Notes under the pieces: model-generated | Told to the model about the DNA's origin: nothing | What the model saw: the letters and a program-made list of their open reading frames with translations, nothing else | Database searches by the model: none | In this document: one piece after another, positions 1-16,499 of the stretch | How the letters are laid out: every line of letters begins with the position of its first letter | How positions within the stretch are numbered: the stretch's first letter is position 1 | Program-made: the position numbers and the translations under genes | DNA from: Cryptomeria japonica | Taxonomy: Eukaryota; Streptophyta; Pinopsida; Cupressales; Cupressaceae | Reading direction: 5' to 3' | Length of the DNA stretch: 64,000 nt | Assembly: GCF_030272615.1 (NCBI RefSeq) | Contig: NC_081406.1 | Location: 458,890,072-458,954,071 of the forward strand

Positions 1-1005
1 AGAAGCATTGCCAAAGTGTCGATGGATGATAACTCATCACACTCTACCATTTTACTTCTTAATCACAATATACAAATAAACAAAAACTGGTAAACTAGAA
101 CATAATGTTCGGATAAAAAATATTGACTGCCGCTAGGGGTCCTTGTTCCGATTGAGGTCTTCATACTGCTTGAGGTATTCAGTCATGCTTTGACTAGAAA
201 GCATTTTTTGTAAAACATCGATAGTCTTCTACAAACAAAGACTATTCATTCAATGGCATATAATACCGGTGTGAACAATACAACACATATTACCAGTGGA
301 GATTAACTCATACATAAAATAAGTGTGTGTCCATCAATGACAATCACAACTAAACATCATCAAAATACCAACAAATTTATGTCATTTTTATTTTCAATCA
401 AGATTGCTAAGTGATATTTTCATTGTGGAAGTGCTAGGGGAAGATTGGATTCCTCATGTAATAAGGCCTCTAAGAATTTTTCATCACTAAACAAATCTTT
501 ATTTTCATCTTTTCTATGTTTGATAGCACATTAGAGAGGGTTTCTCTAGGGGATTTTTTAAAAAAAAAGTACGACTAAGGAACTCTTCCTCTTCCCCAAA
601 ATAGATAGTGGTATCAAGATTGATTTCAAATTATTTTATATGATCTCTCATTTTAATACCATTGCAGAGTTCCAAGAATTTGACAATTATCTCATTATCT
701 TGAAATGTTTTTAAAGGCATGAGGTTTTTCTAGTCTCAATTAATAAATGACGCATATATAAGTTTTGTGGAAGAGATTGGTGATATATAAAAAAATGAAA
801 GAGGCAAGATGGTCCATCCCATGGTATTTTCAATATTGTCAAAGGTTTCCTTTGTATTCATAGAAGCTACACGGTGTACATTATTTTTCTAATTAAGTAG
901 CATGTATCCTAGTCAATGACGGTGAACATTGTATTGTACTTGAATCAATTCAATAATATCTTACCCATGTCAGCCTAATTTTTACAATTCATGTTTTCAC
1001 ATATA
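1..1005. other. Unassigned AT-rich intergenic sequence
   Basis: No open frame of useful length and no recognisable domain is seen on either strand. The stretch is AT-rich with scattered stops in all frames. I see no terminal repeats, poly(A) tails or RNA genes here. Confidence 0.6.
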
Positions 1006-2150
1006 TGTGTAGACATCTAGAACTGCCTTAACGCCCGTGAATGCCACTTTTACTAATTTTTCCTCTTAACTAATTAAATAATTTAAAAAATATTTAATTC
1101 ATCCAACTTTATTTTCCTATTCTAAATTTAAAAATTAAATTTCCCTCTCTTCTCATTATTAAATAATTTTTAATTATTTAATCATCTTATTTTATTGTAA
1201 TATTAATTGGATATTTTTATTATTTAATTAACCCCCTCATCCCATTTAATTAAATAATCTATAATTAAATATCTCTTCCTATCAATTTCTCACAATCAAA
1301 CAATTATTCCAAATTATTTAATTTACCGATTTATTTAATTGTCCATCCCATTTCAAAAATCAATTTCTTCCAAAATAGATAAAATATTTATTTTAATTAT
1401 TTCTCCTAGAAGATTTGTTTAAAATGGCTAATTATTCCCTCCCATTAACTACCACCGACTTCCACTTCAACTCATAATCACCTTTTTTTGATCAAGCCAA
1501 TTAATCTACCTCACTCCCAATCAATTCAGATAATAACCTAGTCATCTATCCCAATACATCAATCAAGCCAATTGGCTAATCAATCAGTCTGACTCACATG
1601 AGAAATCAACTCTCAATCAAATTGTCTCAACAATCCTCAACCATTGATACTTCCATTGCTATTTTAATGTGAATTGTTGATCAATATCATGAAATCTATA
1701 AAAGAAAACCTAATTATCATTCATCAATAATCATAGTCTTCAAATTTTTTTGTTATCATGTTGTAGGAAAAGTTTGACGATTTTGAGAGCCATCACATAC
1801 AACACAAAAAGAAGGAGAGCAATGGAAGTCTCTTTCATGAATTTGACATTGGGTTTACTTTGTTATTGATTTTTATGTTTTACTCTTACATTGATTGCGA
1901 TTGAGAATTTAGTAGTTGATTTGAGTTTGTGGTTTCTCGTTTGATCTATTACATGTTTCACATTTTACATTCATTACATTTGATGAACCTGATGTGAAAT
2001 CATGCATTAATTAAATCTATTTTGTGGGTTTTTAAATCTTTCAAGTTGCAAGTTTTATGTGTTGCATTCATGGAATCTTCACTAAATTTGCTTTAATTGG
2101 TAATGCAATTGTAGGTTGCTATACCACATTCACATAAAATAGTGACGTGT
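1006..2150 (+). repeat. Possible old Gypsy-type LTR
   Basis: The stretch opens with TGTAGACATCTAGAACTG, which resembles the first bases of the clear Gypsy LTR at 21801 (TGTAGACACTTAGAATTG). As in that LTR, the opening is followed by about 300 bp of alternating TTAAATAA/TTATTTAA blocks that can form short AT hairpins, then by a 'ctataaaag' TATA-like site near 1697 and a CT-rich stretch. The right end is uncertain; CCACATTCACA near 2135 would fit the ACACA end of the other LTR. No partner LTR or primer-binding site is visible, so this would be a solo or orphan LTR. The call rests on layout and a short terminal match only. Confidence 0.3.
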
Positions 2151-3529
2151 ACACAAAGGAAATTGTCGCAGACACATAAATTCACAATGGGGTGACCCCA
2201 CAATACTTGGTTACACTTTTTGGTACATCTTGATTTTTGTTGAAATCATACATTTTTAAAGAAAATATAGTGATTTAAGCTAGAAAAGGTCCCATTTGAA
2301 GTAATTAATTGAGGAGAGTTAGATCAAAGGCTCTTAGATAAAAATTTCTTGGATAGAGTCTCTCTACTTCTAAATCATACCCGCAATGGAGTCTCCTTCG
2401 CAACTATCAAAATGTTGATTAAAACCCACCTTTACATTAGGTTTTGGGAGTCAAATGAATTTATTTAAAAGTTTTGAGTTTTAAAGTATTTAGTCCTTAT
2501 TATAAGCTTTCCAAATAGTATAATTTTTAATATATTTAATTTCATTAATATATTTATGTTTTATTTGTTATGAATTTAGGTTTTTCATCGAAAATTAAGG
2601 ATGTGTTTCACACATGTGGAGAATTTTAAAAATAGAAAATAAAAATTGTACAAAAATATATTTTCCCTAGGTATTGATATCCTCATTTCAACACAAAAAG
2701 AAGAAGCTAATTCAAATGCATAAAAAAAGAGCTATGCATTACAAAATATGCATCCATCCAAATTACAATTACTCTATCTTCAATAATTAACTAAAAAAAA
2801 TTATGTAACAAAAAATTATAAAAAATGTCCATTCACTAGATATCAGTGTGACAATTCCATATTTCAAAAGGCAAGTGGGAGCATTGGAGAAAGTTATTAA
2901 CATCCATCACAAGACAAACTACATAGGATTAATTGTCACGAACCCTATTTTTCCATAATTATTTAATTAAGAAAATAATGTTTATTTTTCAAATGAAATT
3001 GAAATGAAATAGAACTATTAATGAAATAAGAGAGGATATCGAATGTACTGATATGATTTAAATACAATTGAATGATCAGTAATAATTTTTATTGTAAATT
3101 GGGATCGTCATTGCTAATGAGCGATTGAGTGCAAAGTGAATGCAGGAATAGATGAACAATGATGAAGGTGAGAACAGGGTTCAGATAGAGTTGCCTTAGC
3201 TCTTGTATTTCGTTAGGATAGATGGAATCTCTCACACACCACATTAGGATTTATATTTGCATTTTGAAAATACGGATGATTTAAATGACCTTATTTGAGT
3301 GTTTGTTCAAATTGAAATGATGAATTTGGAATGAGAAGTAGATTGATTTAAATGTTTATACATGTGCATTAATTGCATGATGTGAGTAGTGTTTGAATGA
3401 AATCTAAGTTGTGTGAGTGATTGTGAAATATTATGCTTTATTGTTAAAAGAGATAAAATGTGTAGATGATTTGAAAAGGAATATCGACCCTAGGTTTTAT
3501 GTTCTCTTTAGATATGTATAAATGTATGA
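2151..3529. other. Unassigned AT-rich sequence
   Basis: No coding frame or RNA gene is recognised. A TGTCACGAACCC motif near 2936 resembles the first bases of some plant Gypsy LTRs, but no matching end or second copy was found, so it is not called as an element. Confidence 0.5.
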
Positions 3530-3893
3530 AAAAAATTTACTTATGAGTTTACTTTTGTAAATTGGACAATAGTATAAAATATATATGTATATGAGAAATT
3601 GATTTAACCATATACATGTATATCTATATAGTTATAAATATCCAATTATCGTGAAATTTGATTTCGTCAGGAATTTTGTTTATACATATATGTATTCATT
3701 TGAGATTCAAAATATATATACATTATATGTGTATATGAATTCTAATAATAATGCTATCATGAACTTGTAGATATGTATGTAACTATTGTATATGTAAATA
3801 GATTTATGAAATTAAATTATTTAATGAAAATCCGATATATATATCTAATTATAGAAAAAGGGTTTATTAAAGAACATGCTATCAAATTTAATA

Positions 3894-3924
<31 letters not shown>

Positions 3925-3930
3925 ATAAAA
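3530..3930. repeat. AT low-complexity tract with (TA)n
   Basis: The tract is rich in 'atatatgtatat' and 'tacatgtatat' words and ends in an uninterrupted TA dinucleotide run at 3899-3922 (12 units). It is simple-sequence DNA with no coding content. Confidence 0.85.
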
Positions 3931-4029
3931 AGAACTAAAAGTAAAAGTAAAACAAATTATAAAAAAATAATAGCAAATGACAGTGGTGGCAGGTTAGTTG
4001 TTTAAAAAAATAATAATAAACAATAACAA

Positions 4030-4057
4030 GGGTGGTCGATATTACTATCGACCACCC
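4030..4057. repeat. Perfect 11-bp inverted repeat (hairpin)
   Basis: GGGTGGTCGAT at 4030-4040 is matched by its reverse complement ATCGACCACCC at 4047-4057, with a 6-base loop ATTACT. It is locally GC-rich inside AT-rich surroundings. No function can be assigned from sequence. Confidence 0.8.
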
Positions 4058-6278
4058 CCCTTAATTAACGAGAAGGTAGTTGTTGGGTTGGTAACGACTA
4101 TGCATGGAAACAAACACGTAGAGTTTAAGATGATCAGACCTTGCAAACACGATGTATTTGAAGAGATGTAAAACTCATTGAATTTGAATGAGAAGAGTTG
4201 GTTGCTGCAATTACTACTAAGTCATAGTCGACTTCGCATCATGAGTACTTAGATACCTTTTGCAACGACATGTGCAGTTGGTGTCACGAAGTAGATAATG
4301 GATAACTTTACATGGTGAACACATAGGTGTTCGAATACGATTAGGATTGTTATTATACAATTAGATCATGAGTGGTGTCAGTTAGAATCAATCCACCTCT
4401 AGGAGAGATAGCCTGAAAGTAGGAAAGGAAGGTAGACAACAATACTATATATAGACCATTGAGTTGGAAGAGAGGGGGAGGGAGATGGAAGAGGAAAAAG
4501 GAGGAGATGCAACTAAGGATTAGAGAATGGAAGGAAGAAGAGAAAAGTAGTAGAGATTTAGATGTGTTTTACGATCAAGTCGTAATCATCTCAGATTTAG
4601 AGTCGAATTTTAGAGTAAAGTTTAGAAATAAAAGAGATAGAAAAGAGTGATAGGAAGGATGGAGTTAGTAGAAGAATCGACAGATGGAGAGCGACAAAGA
4701 GTTTGTGAACCATCTTGAAAGAGAGTAGGCAAACGTGAAGAGGGAAGCAAGTTCATCACCTCAAGCCAGTAACAAGAGCATAAGGATGTAGGATCTACCG
4801 TAATTCTTTGGTCATTATGCAAGGATAGTGAGTGAGTCATGAAGTTATATATAATTATTTATTAGAATAAAGTTTGATTGAGACAAGCCATGATTAGAAC
4901 AAAATTGTGTGAACTTTCTTTTGAATAGCCTTATAGAGAAATGTATTATGAGGTACATATGATTAAATAACTATGAAGATGCATGGAAAATGCTAAAGAG
5001 TGATAGGAATTGTATCATAGGTTGCTTTAGATATTCTCTAAAGGATGATCTAGTTTTTGACTTATGCAATATTCTAATGGAAGAGATAGAATCGTGAAAG
5101 GAATCATTGTTAATTGTTGAAAAATTACGTTCATGTAAATATAGATACAATAGTGAAATACTTTCTTAAGTTTGTTGATAAACTTAGTGAAACTCTCATA
5201 GATCACCCAATCCTCTAGAAATTAAGTAAGAGGATAGAGAGAGAAACTTTGAGATTGAACCACGAAGAAGATGAAATAATAGGATAACGACTTATTAAAT
5301 AATGAAGTTATTTTGATATCACAAGGAAAGACTTACACTTGGAATTTTGCATGAAAAGTAAAGATGGTTATCGAGTGTCTCATTTAAAAATCCTTATAGA
5401 TAGGCGTTTATGAACTTGTATCGTATTAGATTGTCGATATGGTAAATTAGTGAAGTCGGTGTGTTAAGTTTTAAATCATGAAAAGTCACATATTAGTATT
5501 AAACTAAATATGATGTTTTGAGAAAAGTGGTAAATAAACCACGACACTTGGAAAGATAGAGAGAGTTTAGATGAGATAAACTTAGAATTCTAAACCATAA
5601 GAAATGGAATGCATGTTAATGATTATGCTATGTTTTGATAATTGAATAAAAGAATGTGTACTCATTTTATTCAATTTATATGTAAGATACATACATGTGA
5701 TACACCTTCTTAATATTTTTAATCTTGTCTTTAAAATTGCTTGAAATATAGAAGGAAAAGAATGTTTTCTTTTAAATGTATATTTGATTATCCATAAAAT
5801 ATTGTTTCCTGGCAGATAGGATTGATTGTAATAAAAGATTTACTCTATCAATTTCTATTCAAACAAATGATTGTCTTCTTAGAATAGTATTTTATCTTGC
5901 AAGAAATAGGAAGCGAGAATTGAAAGGTGAAAGATTGTCTTCTATATGAATTTATTCTAGATTATGTGAACAAAGCTAGATAGGCTTGTGTTTGTGGAAA
6001 GTTACCTTCCAGGACAGGTGCCGAATGTGGATTATAGAGAGAATAGTTGCTTTTCCAACTATCTATTTTTGTTGTGCATGGCATTATACTCGGCCTAGTA
6101 ATCAAATTGAATTAACCATTGAAATAATGGAATTCTTTTATTTTATACTCTCTACCATATCCTAGATTGATAATGAATGCTTGTTTCTTAAAAGAGTTAG
6201 AAAAATGAAAATGCTTGTATCATCTAGGCACACACCAGATTCCATCTTGCCTTTCGAATTTCTTTTGCTAAGCAATTC
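4058..6278. other. Unassigned sequence, purine-rich in part
   Basis: Frames here are short. The 63-codon frame at 4459-4650 is built from purine-rich sequence (many GGA, AAG, GAG codons) and has no recognisable domain, so it is not called a gene. The stretch may be an old retroelement interior, but no motif shows that. Confidence 0.5.
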
Positions 6279-6458
6279 ATGCAGGGTTGGGTATTCTTGA
6301 TTGACCAAGAATTCCGGGGAAGCATAAGCTTCAAGGTTGGGCGGAAAAAGTGCCTAAATCTTGTTCTCGTCTTCATGCTAAAGATTGCATTGGTGATAGC
6401 TTGGGTTGCAGATCAACAGACGCATCTCACCCTTTACTTTGTATTATTTTGTTATTGA
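6279..6458 (+). CDS. Doubtful 59-codon ORF with hydrophobic segment
   Basis: An ATG at 6279 opens a 59-residue frame ending at TGA 6456-6458. The predicted peptide has a charged N-terminal half with a basic GRKK patch at about residues 21-24, then a run of hydrophobic residues at about 25-44 that could be a membrane segment. I recognise no family. There is no neighbouring gene and nothing that identifies a promoter or splice site. Chance is a live explanation at this length; the reason to list it is the uneven composition and the locally higher GC than the flanks. Confidence 0.2.
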   Translation: MQGWVFLIDQEFRGSISFKVGRKKCLNLVLVFMLKIALVIAWVADQQTHLTLYFVLFCY

Positions 6459-8689
6459 ACTTGCGACAACTTGAAATGCGTAAGTATTATATGATCGAAA
6501 AACTACTTTTATCAATTTTTTTGAATAAATAATATTTATCTTTTATAGAAATTTCATGTTTATTACGATCTAAATGGAATGATCAAATGAAGTTATAGAT
6601 GGAAAAATGGAATGAAATAGATTTATTAATTGATTTATGAGTTTATTTAAGAATAAAGAGTATTTCAGCTATTATTTGAAGTTAGCTCGATTTATGTCTT
6701 TACATTAATTTTGTTACATGTAGTTGAAAATGCCCTTCCAGGTCTGTGTATACAAAAAATTGTAAGTGTAGAAAAGGAATATGAATTATTTAATAAATTG
6801 CCTCAAAGAAATAATTTCTCAACCCCTTTATTGTAGGGGATTAACAAAATGGATTTGTTGAAAAGGCTTTAGAAACTTGCAACCCAAATTAAATCACAGG
6901 TGTGAAGTCAGAGTCTATAATATAAAAAAAATAGATATAATGTCATTATAGGGGCGTAACATCTTCAAACATGAGGCCAATGGGGATAAATATTGAAAGG
7001 GTCTAATATATTCTTAAAACTAAGCTTATGATGAAGGTCTTTAAACCTAAATATGAATTAAGCTTTGTCTCTTAATAATAAAGTTTTGATGTGTTCCTTA
7101 AAATTTTAATTTCTATGCATCAATGATTAATATCTTACCTTAGTCCTAAATTATGAAACAATATGTTCATATCCAAGTCAATTGTTTGACTTTGATGTAT
7201 TACATACTATACACATTAATGTTCATGAGTGAATATTAAAATACTAGGAATTTCTTTGAAGATAAAATATAACTTAATTACATGTGAGCACTATAGATCC
7301 AAACTCAACAGAAGGTCCGTATTATCTAGCTATTAAACATAACATTGATAGATTGTAAACCAAATAATATGAAATTTTATACAAGATTATAAAGATCACG
7401 CATTTTTAAATTCTCTACCAAATGACCACAGAACAATCTCTAGGGCCTATTAGTATTAGTCTCAAATCTTAATACCATTTTTGCATAGATGTGGCCAACA
7501 AATCTACTCTAGATCAAATTCTTATCAACTATTGAATTCATTTTATGCCTTGTATTTTTCATACATTATAGAGAGTTGGCTATTTTAAATAGTATGTTCT
7601 ATACATGCTAATCAAATTCCTTCTACATGACCTTATCTACTGAATTAATTAGACTTTTGTTTACGTATATAGAGACCTACAACATCTCTAATGGGGCCAA
7701 GCACAAGTTGATAGTTGAAACACCTAAAAAGTCAATAGCTATCATTCTCCACTCGTATAATAGCCATTATTTGGTATTTATAAATCTACTATGATATTAA
7801 TAGTGACCACAAGAGTGACCATGTATGTCTAGTCTCCATTAACGAGTGGCTTTAAAACATAATGAGGCATCATGGTTAATTATTTCTTAGTTCTTCTTTC
7901 TACCATAAAATACCTAGGGTACAATAAAAAATATACCCTTTTTATTGTCTAATGTGCTTTAGCACAACACACAAAGTATAAAAACTACTAAAATCAAAAT
8001 TATAAGCAACTAATGATTACAACTATTGGATTTGACCATATAACTTCTTGATTATGGGGTACTACCCAAGAACATACCTTAATAGTGCCATCACTAGATC
8101 ATGTATTCTCTTTTTATCATAGATAAATATTCAAGGTGATCAACACCCTTGGTGTAAAAATAGGGATATTATTAAACATGCATTCGTAAAAGTAAACCCA
8201 AAAATTTAAATGAAAAAAAAAATCGAACCCAAATTAGATCATACTTTCATTATTCAGATAAGAAATTTCCGTAGACAATAACTTTTATCATTCAAGTAAG
8301 ATATTTCAATAGACAATTACTTGTTTTGTCAAAGTAGGAATATTGTTGACCTTTACAATAAATGTGTGGTTTTGTATTCACAATTATACTAAGTTCATTC
8401 AACATTATAATTGTGGGATATTACTATACAGGTTATCTTGTTTTATATATGTGTAGAGTGATATTTATATAGTTTTATAGTATTTTATTTCAATGCTTTG
8501 TTTGTATCATTTTAGCATATGATTTGATTATTTTTATGTATTTATTAATTTAAAATTTAGTTGATTAAAATAGTATATTTTATTTTCTTGTTCAGAATCA
8601 TGTTATTTCTTACTTGAATAGCTTATTCATCATCAATAAAATTATACAGAGGATTTCTACAGATAATCTTCATTATTTTGGACAAGTTC
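6459..8689. other. Unassigned AT-rich sequence
   Basis: No coding frame is recognised. A short motif AGGGGC(G/A)TAACATC occurs at 6951 and again near 10448 in similar AT-rich settings, perhaps the end of a dispersed repeat on the minus strand (TGTTACGCCCC). A degenerate repeat of about 45 bp is visible at 8240-8330 (ATTCAGATAAGA / ATTCAAGTAAGA followed by GTAGACAAT / ATAGACAAT). Confidence 0.45.
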
Positions 8690-8903
8690 CCTTTGTGATC
8701 TTGTATCTCCATTTTGTATCGCATTCTTAATTTTTTCTGATCCTTGAGGGATCTGGGCTAGACCGGAGGTTTTCTTCCCTCCATTCTTTCCTACCGATGC
8801 CCACACCAAATGGAGGTGTAAATGTAATTCTATCTATTTTTTAAAAATTAATAAAATTCTTTGGCCTCGACCTTTTATCGATCAAAAAAAAAATAAAAAA
8901 AAA
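8690..8903 (+). mobile_element. Probable LINE 3' end with poly(A) tail
   Basis: The stretch reads GGCTAGACCGGAGG, a pyrimidine-rich part, GGTGTAAATGTAATTC, AATAAAATTC, TTTGGCCTCGACC, and then an A-rich tail at 8884-8903 broken by a single T. An AATAAA signal about 30 bp before a 3' poly(A) with no open frame upstream is what a strongly 5'-truncated plant L1 copy looks like. I could not find a convincing target-site duplication, so the left limit is approximate. Confidence 0.5.
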
Positions 8904-12898
<3,995 letters not shown>

Positions 12899-12903
12899 TT
12901 GAC

Positions 12904-14322
12904 TGATGATATGATGAAAGAACAAGGATCCGGTCAACTACTAAGAGGCAGGCGGGGGGGGGGGGGGGGGGGGGTGAATCAATAGATAGAAAAATTGATA
13001 AAACTTCACTAATCTCAAAATCAATCTCTCAAAGTAAACTTAGAACTATCAATGCAATATCTCTGTCAAGATAAAAACTGTCAAACTAAACCGGTTGACT
13101 ATTACAACAGATAACAGTAATCAACTTGAAACTTATAACCATTCAAATACTTTTATTGACATAAGTAAAACTTCATTTCGTATTGCTGTCGGTTATCATG
13201 ACTTATCAAAGTGGAATAAGTAGTTAAGAAAATCAACCATAGAAACATAACCCAAAAAAAATTCACCACTTGACACAATATTTTTGACATGGAAACCCAA
13301 ATGGAAAAAACTATTTTGAGATGGAACTCTTAAGAAATTTTGAACTCTTCTGAAGTTCACCCTGTTAGGAGCCAAGCCTATTAAAGCTCTACAAAAACTC
13401 CTGTTAAGAACTGATCCTGTTACGAACCACCCGGTCAAGAGATTGACTATAATGCCTTGTTAGAAGCAATACCCTGTGAGGAGTAACCTTTGTAAAGGAT
13501 TTAGAATCCAAACCAATAAATCACCTTGTTATAGGATTTGAATAACACCAAGCTTGTCAGAGCTTACCCGGTTAGGGGATTTAATTGTTGTAATTGTTAG
13601 AAAACAACAAGAGTTTGTTGATATGTTTGAATAGAACTTCATTTGCTTGTTCAGATCCTTTTCACGCTCCTATTTGCCTTTACTCAAATTGCAGATACAT
13701 CATCTAGTTTGGCAACCACACATTCAATCCAACTTTTCCAACACACTCAAACTAAACAACTCATCAACCTTATAAACAAATCAACTAGGTCGGTAACATA
13801 ACAAAAACTTAATTCTCATAGAGATTACAAAAAATTCAGTTCAAGTATGACCATTGGATTACATAACAATCTCTACACATCATTCAAGAAATCCTCAACC
13901 GCTCCTTGATCACCGCTTCATCGAACTCAGTAACTCATCATGCACTTTGCATTATATGCAATATACTTTCTCATTCCCAAGACAAAAAAATGTCACCTCA
14001 ATGCACCAAAATCACTTTGAAACTCTCTTCATACAATATGCATACATGTTATAATCATTAACGCTCATCATCAAATCATAAACCAATATAACCAATTCAC
14101 CAAACTTAATTGGTTAGGGTTTATCAAAACAACAGGTAGGGTTTACCAATTCAACCCTCCAATACTTAGCAATATCGGCTCACTCCAAAAAATTTCCTAC
14201 TGATTACAGTTCCTTCACTTAGCTCTTCCTACCGGTTACAAAACATCATTACAATAATAACATTACCGCTTAATTAACATCAATAACATATCATTAATGC
14301 AATCTTCATGCAAATTCCAACA
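12904..14322 (-). repeat. Copia-1 3' LTR
   Basis: On the minus strand it runs from TGTTGGAATTTGCATG to an end in ATCATCA. Near that end lies a run of 21 G on the plus strand (12954-12974) followed by TGAATCA; the partner LTR has 13 G at the same place. In element orientation this is a C-tract close to the primer-binding site. Confidence 0.93.
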
Positions 14323-14336
14323 ATCTCCCCCTTTGG
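14323..14336 (-). other. Copia-1 polypurine tract
   Basis: On the minus strand CCAAAGGGGGAGAT directly abuts the LTR start TGTTGG. This is the expected primer site for plus-strand DNA synthesis and fixes the 3' LTR boundary. Confidence 0.85.
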
Positions 14337-14689
14337 CATTGATGGCAATACAAATATCAATACCATTGATTGTTGTGATTGTGAATAGGAATCCTGGTTT
14401 AGAATTTACCATTGTACTCTCCTTGTCTTCATCTTGTCTTCAATTTGTCTTCAACTACTAGCTGGTTGTACATCATACAATTCTGCTCACAATAATCACA
14501 TAGTTCTTCTCCTCCTTTGACAACAATGCCAAATAAAAAGTAAAACAGGCAATGTAAAACTTCATTGTGCAGCATCAACAACCTACAAGTTGATTCTCCC
14601 CCCATGGAATAACTCCACTTCTAAACCAATCTTGCTGTAAAATTCTGCAAGTAGCTCTGGGACTGATGTACTCTACATCATGCTCAATT

Positions 14690-16400
14690 TACCTCATGAA
14701 GGGGTACAACCCCTAACTGACTTCTAAGATACTCAAAAGTAGTCTTAGGAAGATTTTTAGTAAAGATATCTGCAAGTTGCTCCTTGGTAGAAACATTGTC
14801 TAAGATCGCATCTTTACTTTGCACTTTTTCCCTCAAGAAATGATACTTCAATTCAATGTACTTGGTTCATGCATGCAAGACAGGGTTCTTTGAAATATTT
14901 ATGACACTAGTATTGTCACATAAGATCTTTACAGGTTTTCTAAACTTCATCTTGAAACCTTCCAAAATGTATTTCATCCAGATAGCTTGGGGACAATTCA
15001 TATAAGCTGCAACATACTTAGTTTCAACAATAGATTGTGAAATACAACTCTTCTTTTTACTACTCCATGAGACAAGTCTTCCTCCAAGAAAGAATGCTCC
15101 ACCGATTGTGCTTTTCTAGTCATCAACATTACCTGCCCAGTCTACATTTGTGTACACCTTAATATCAAAGTTTCCTCCATATGGATAGCATAATCCATAG
15201 TCAACAATACCTTCCAAATATCTGAAAATCCTCTTAGTTTCTATCAAATGTGTTTCCTTCGGATTCTTCTGAAATCTTGCAACTAGACTAACTGCATGAG
15301 CTATATCTTCTCTCCTATGAACAACATAGTGCAATTTTCCAATCATTGACCTGTGCTCTTTCTCATCAACAGATGTGGCTTCATCTTCCTTAGACAATTT
15401 ACAACCTGTAACCATTGGTGTCCCAATTGGTTTATAGTCACTCATACCAAATAACTTTAATACCTCTTTCACATACTTATACTGTGTGATGAAAATACCA
15501 CTCTTCATTTGTTGTATTTGCAAACCTATGAATTATTTTTATCTCCCACTAGAGATATTTAAAACTCACTTTTCATTTCATTTGCAAAGTTATTGCTCAT
15601 GTCATCATTTCCTCCAAATATGATATCATCTACAAACACTTCACTAACCAATATTTTATCTCCTTCAGATTTAAGATATATTTTGCTATCTTCACTGGTT
15701 CTATGAAATCCTATCTTCATTAGGTGTGAATGAAGCCTTTCATACCATGTTCTTGGTGCTATTTTCAATCCATATAGTGCCTTGTGCAAATTAAATACCA
15801 TGTCCTTCACGTTTGTTAAAGCATAACCATCTGGCTGCTCAATGTATACTTGCTATTCTAGTATTCCATTCAAAAATGTTGACTTTACATCCATCTAGTA
15901 TACTTTGAATCCTTTATGAGCTGCAAAAGCCAGTAAAGTTTTGACACCTTCCAGTCTGGCCACTAGTATAAAAGTCTCACCATAATCTTCTCCTTCTTCT
16001 TGTGCATAACCTTTGCAAAACAATCTAGCTTTCTTGCAAACTACAACACCATCTTCATTGAACATGTTCATGAAAACCCACTTAGTACCTATTAAATTTT
16101 TATTTACTGACCGAGGTACTAGAGTCCATGTGTTGTTCTTCTCAATTTGTTCAAGCTCCTTCTCCATAGCTTTAACCCAATGATCATCACCAAATGCTTC
16201 CTTAGCAGTTTAGGCTCAATAGTGGAGATCATGCAAGATTTTTCTACAATTCTTCTTTTGGTTTGCACTCCAGCATCCTTATCTCCAATAATTTATCTAG
16301 GATTGTTAGTGAGTCTCACATACCTTGGAATAAGATGATCATTATCTTTGGGTTAATCTTCATTATCATCATCTTCTTCTGAGTCTACCTGTTCTAGTTG
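14690..16400 (-). pseudogene. Copia-1 reverse transcriptase and RNase H remnant
   Basis: Read on the minus strand. The 5' part (16167-15895) has the RT_RVT2 opening NTWTLVPR and the GTKWVF and ARLFCKGYAQEEG blocks. The next frame (15810-15559) carries KALYGLK and the catalytic FVDD box (EVFVDDIIFGGND). The following frame (15523-15116) covers MIGKLHYVV and the start of RNase H (VDWAGN). Homology continues past its stop to about 14700, including the KEQLADIFTK block of Copia C-termini. The order is right for Copia pol, but stops separate the pieces and part of the RT between 15895 and 15810 is out of frame. It is not translatable as one protein. No cellular role is implied. Confidence 0.9.
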
Positions 16401-16499
16401 AACTGGTACATCAATATTTTCTTTACCAGTTTAAGGTTTCATAGGTTCTGGTTCCAAAAACAAAATGAAAGGGTCTTCATCCTTTATCTCTACATTGGT

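Noticed and set aside
4459-4650. 63-codon Lys/Arg/Glu-rich frame
   Set aside because: Purine-rich DNA gives such frames easily; no domain or homologous neighbour.
2936-6961. Possible LTR pair from TGTCACGAACCC (2936) to GGGGCGTAACA (6961)
   Set aside because: The two end motifs belong to different start types and orientations, and no direct repeat or coding domain supports an element between them.
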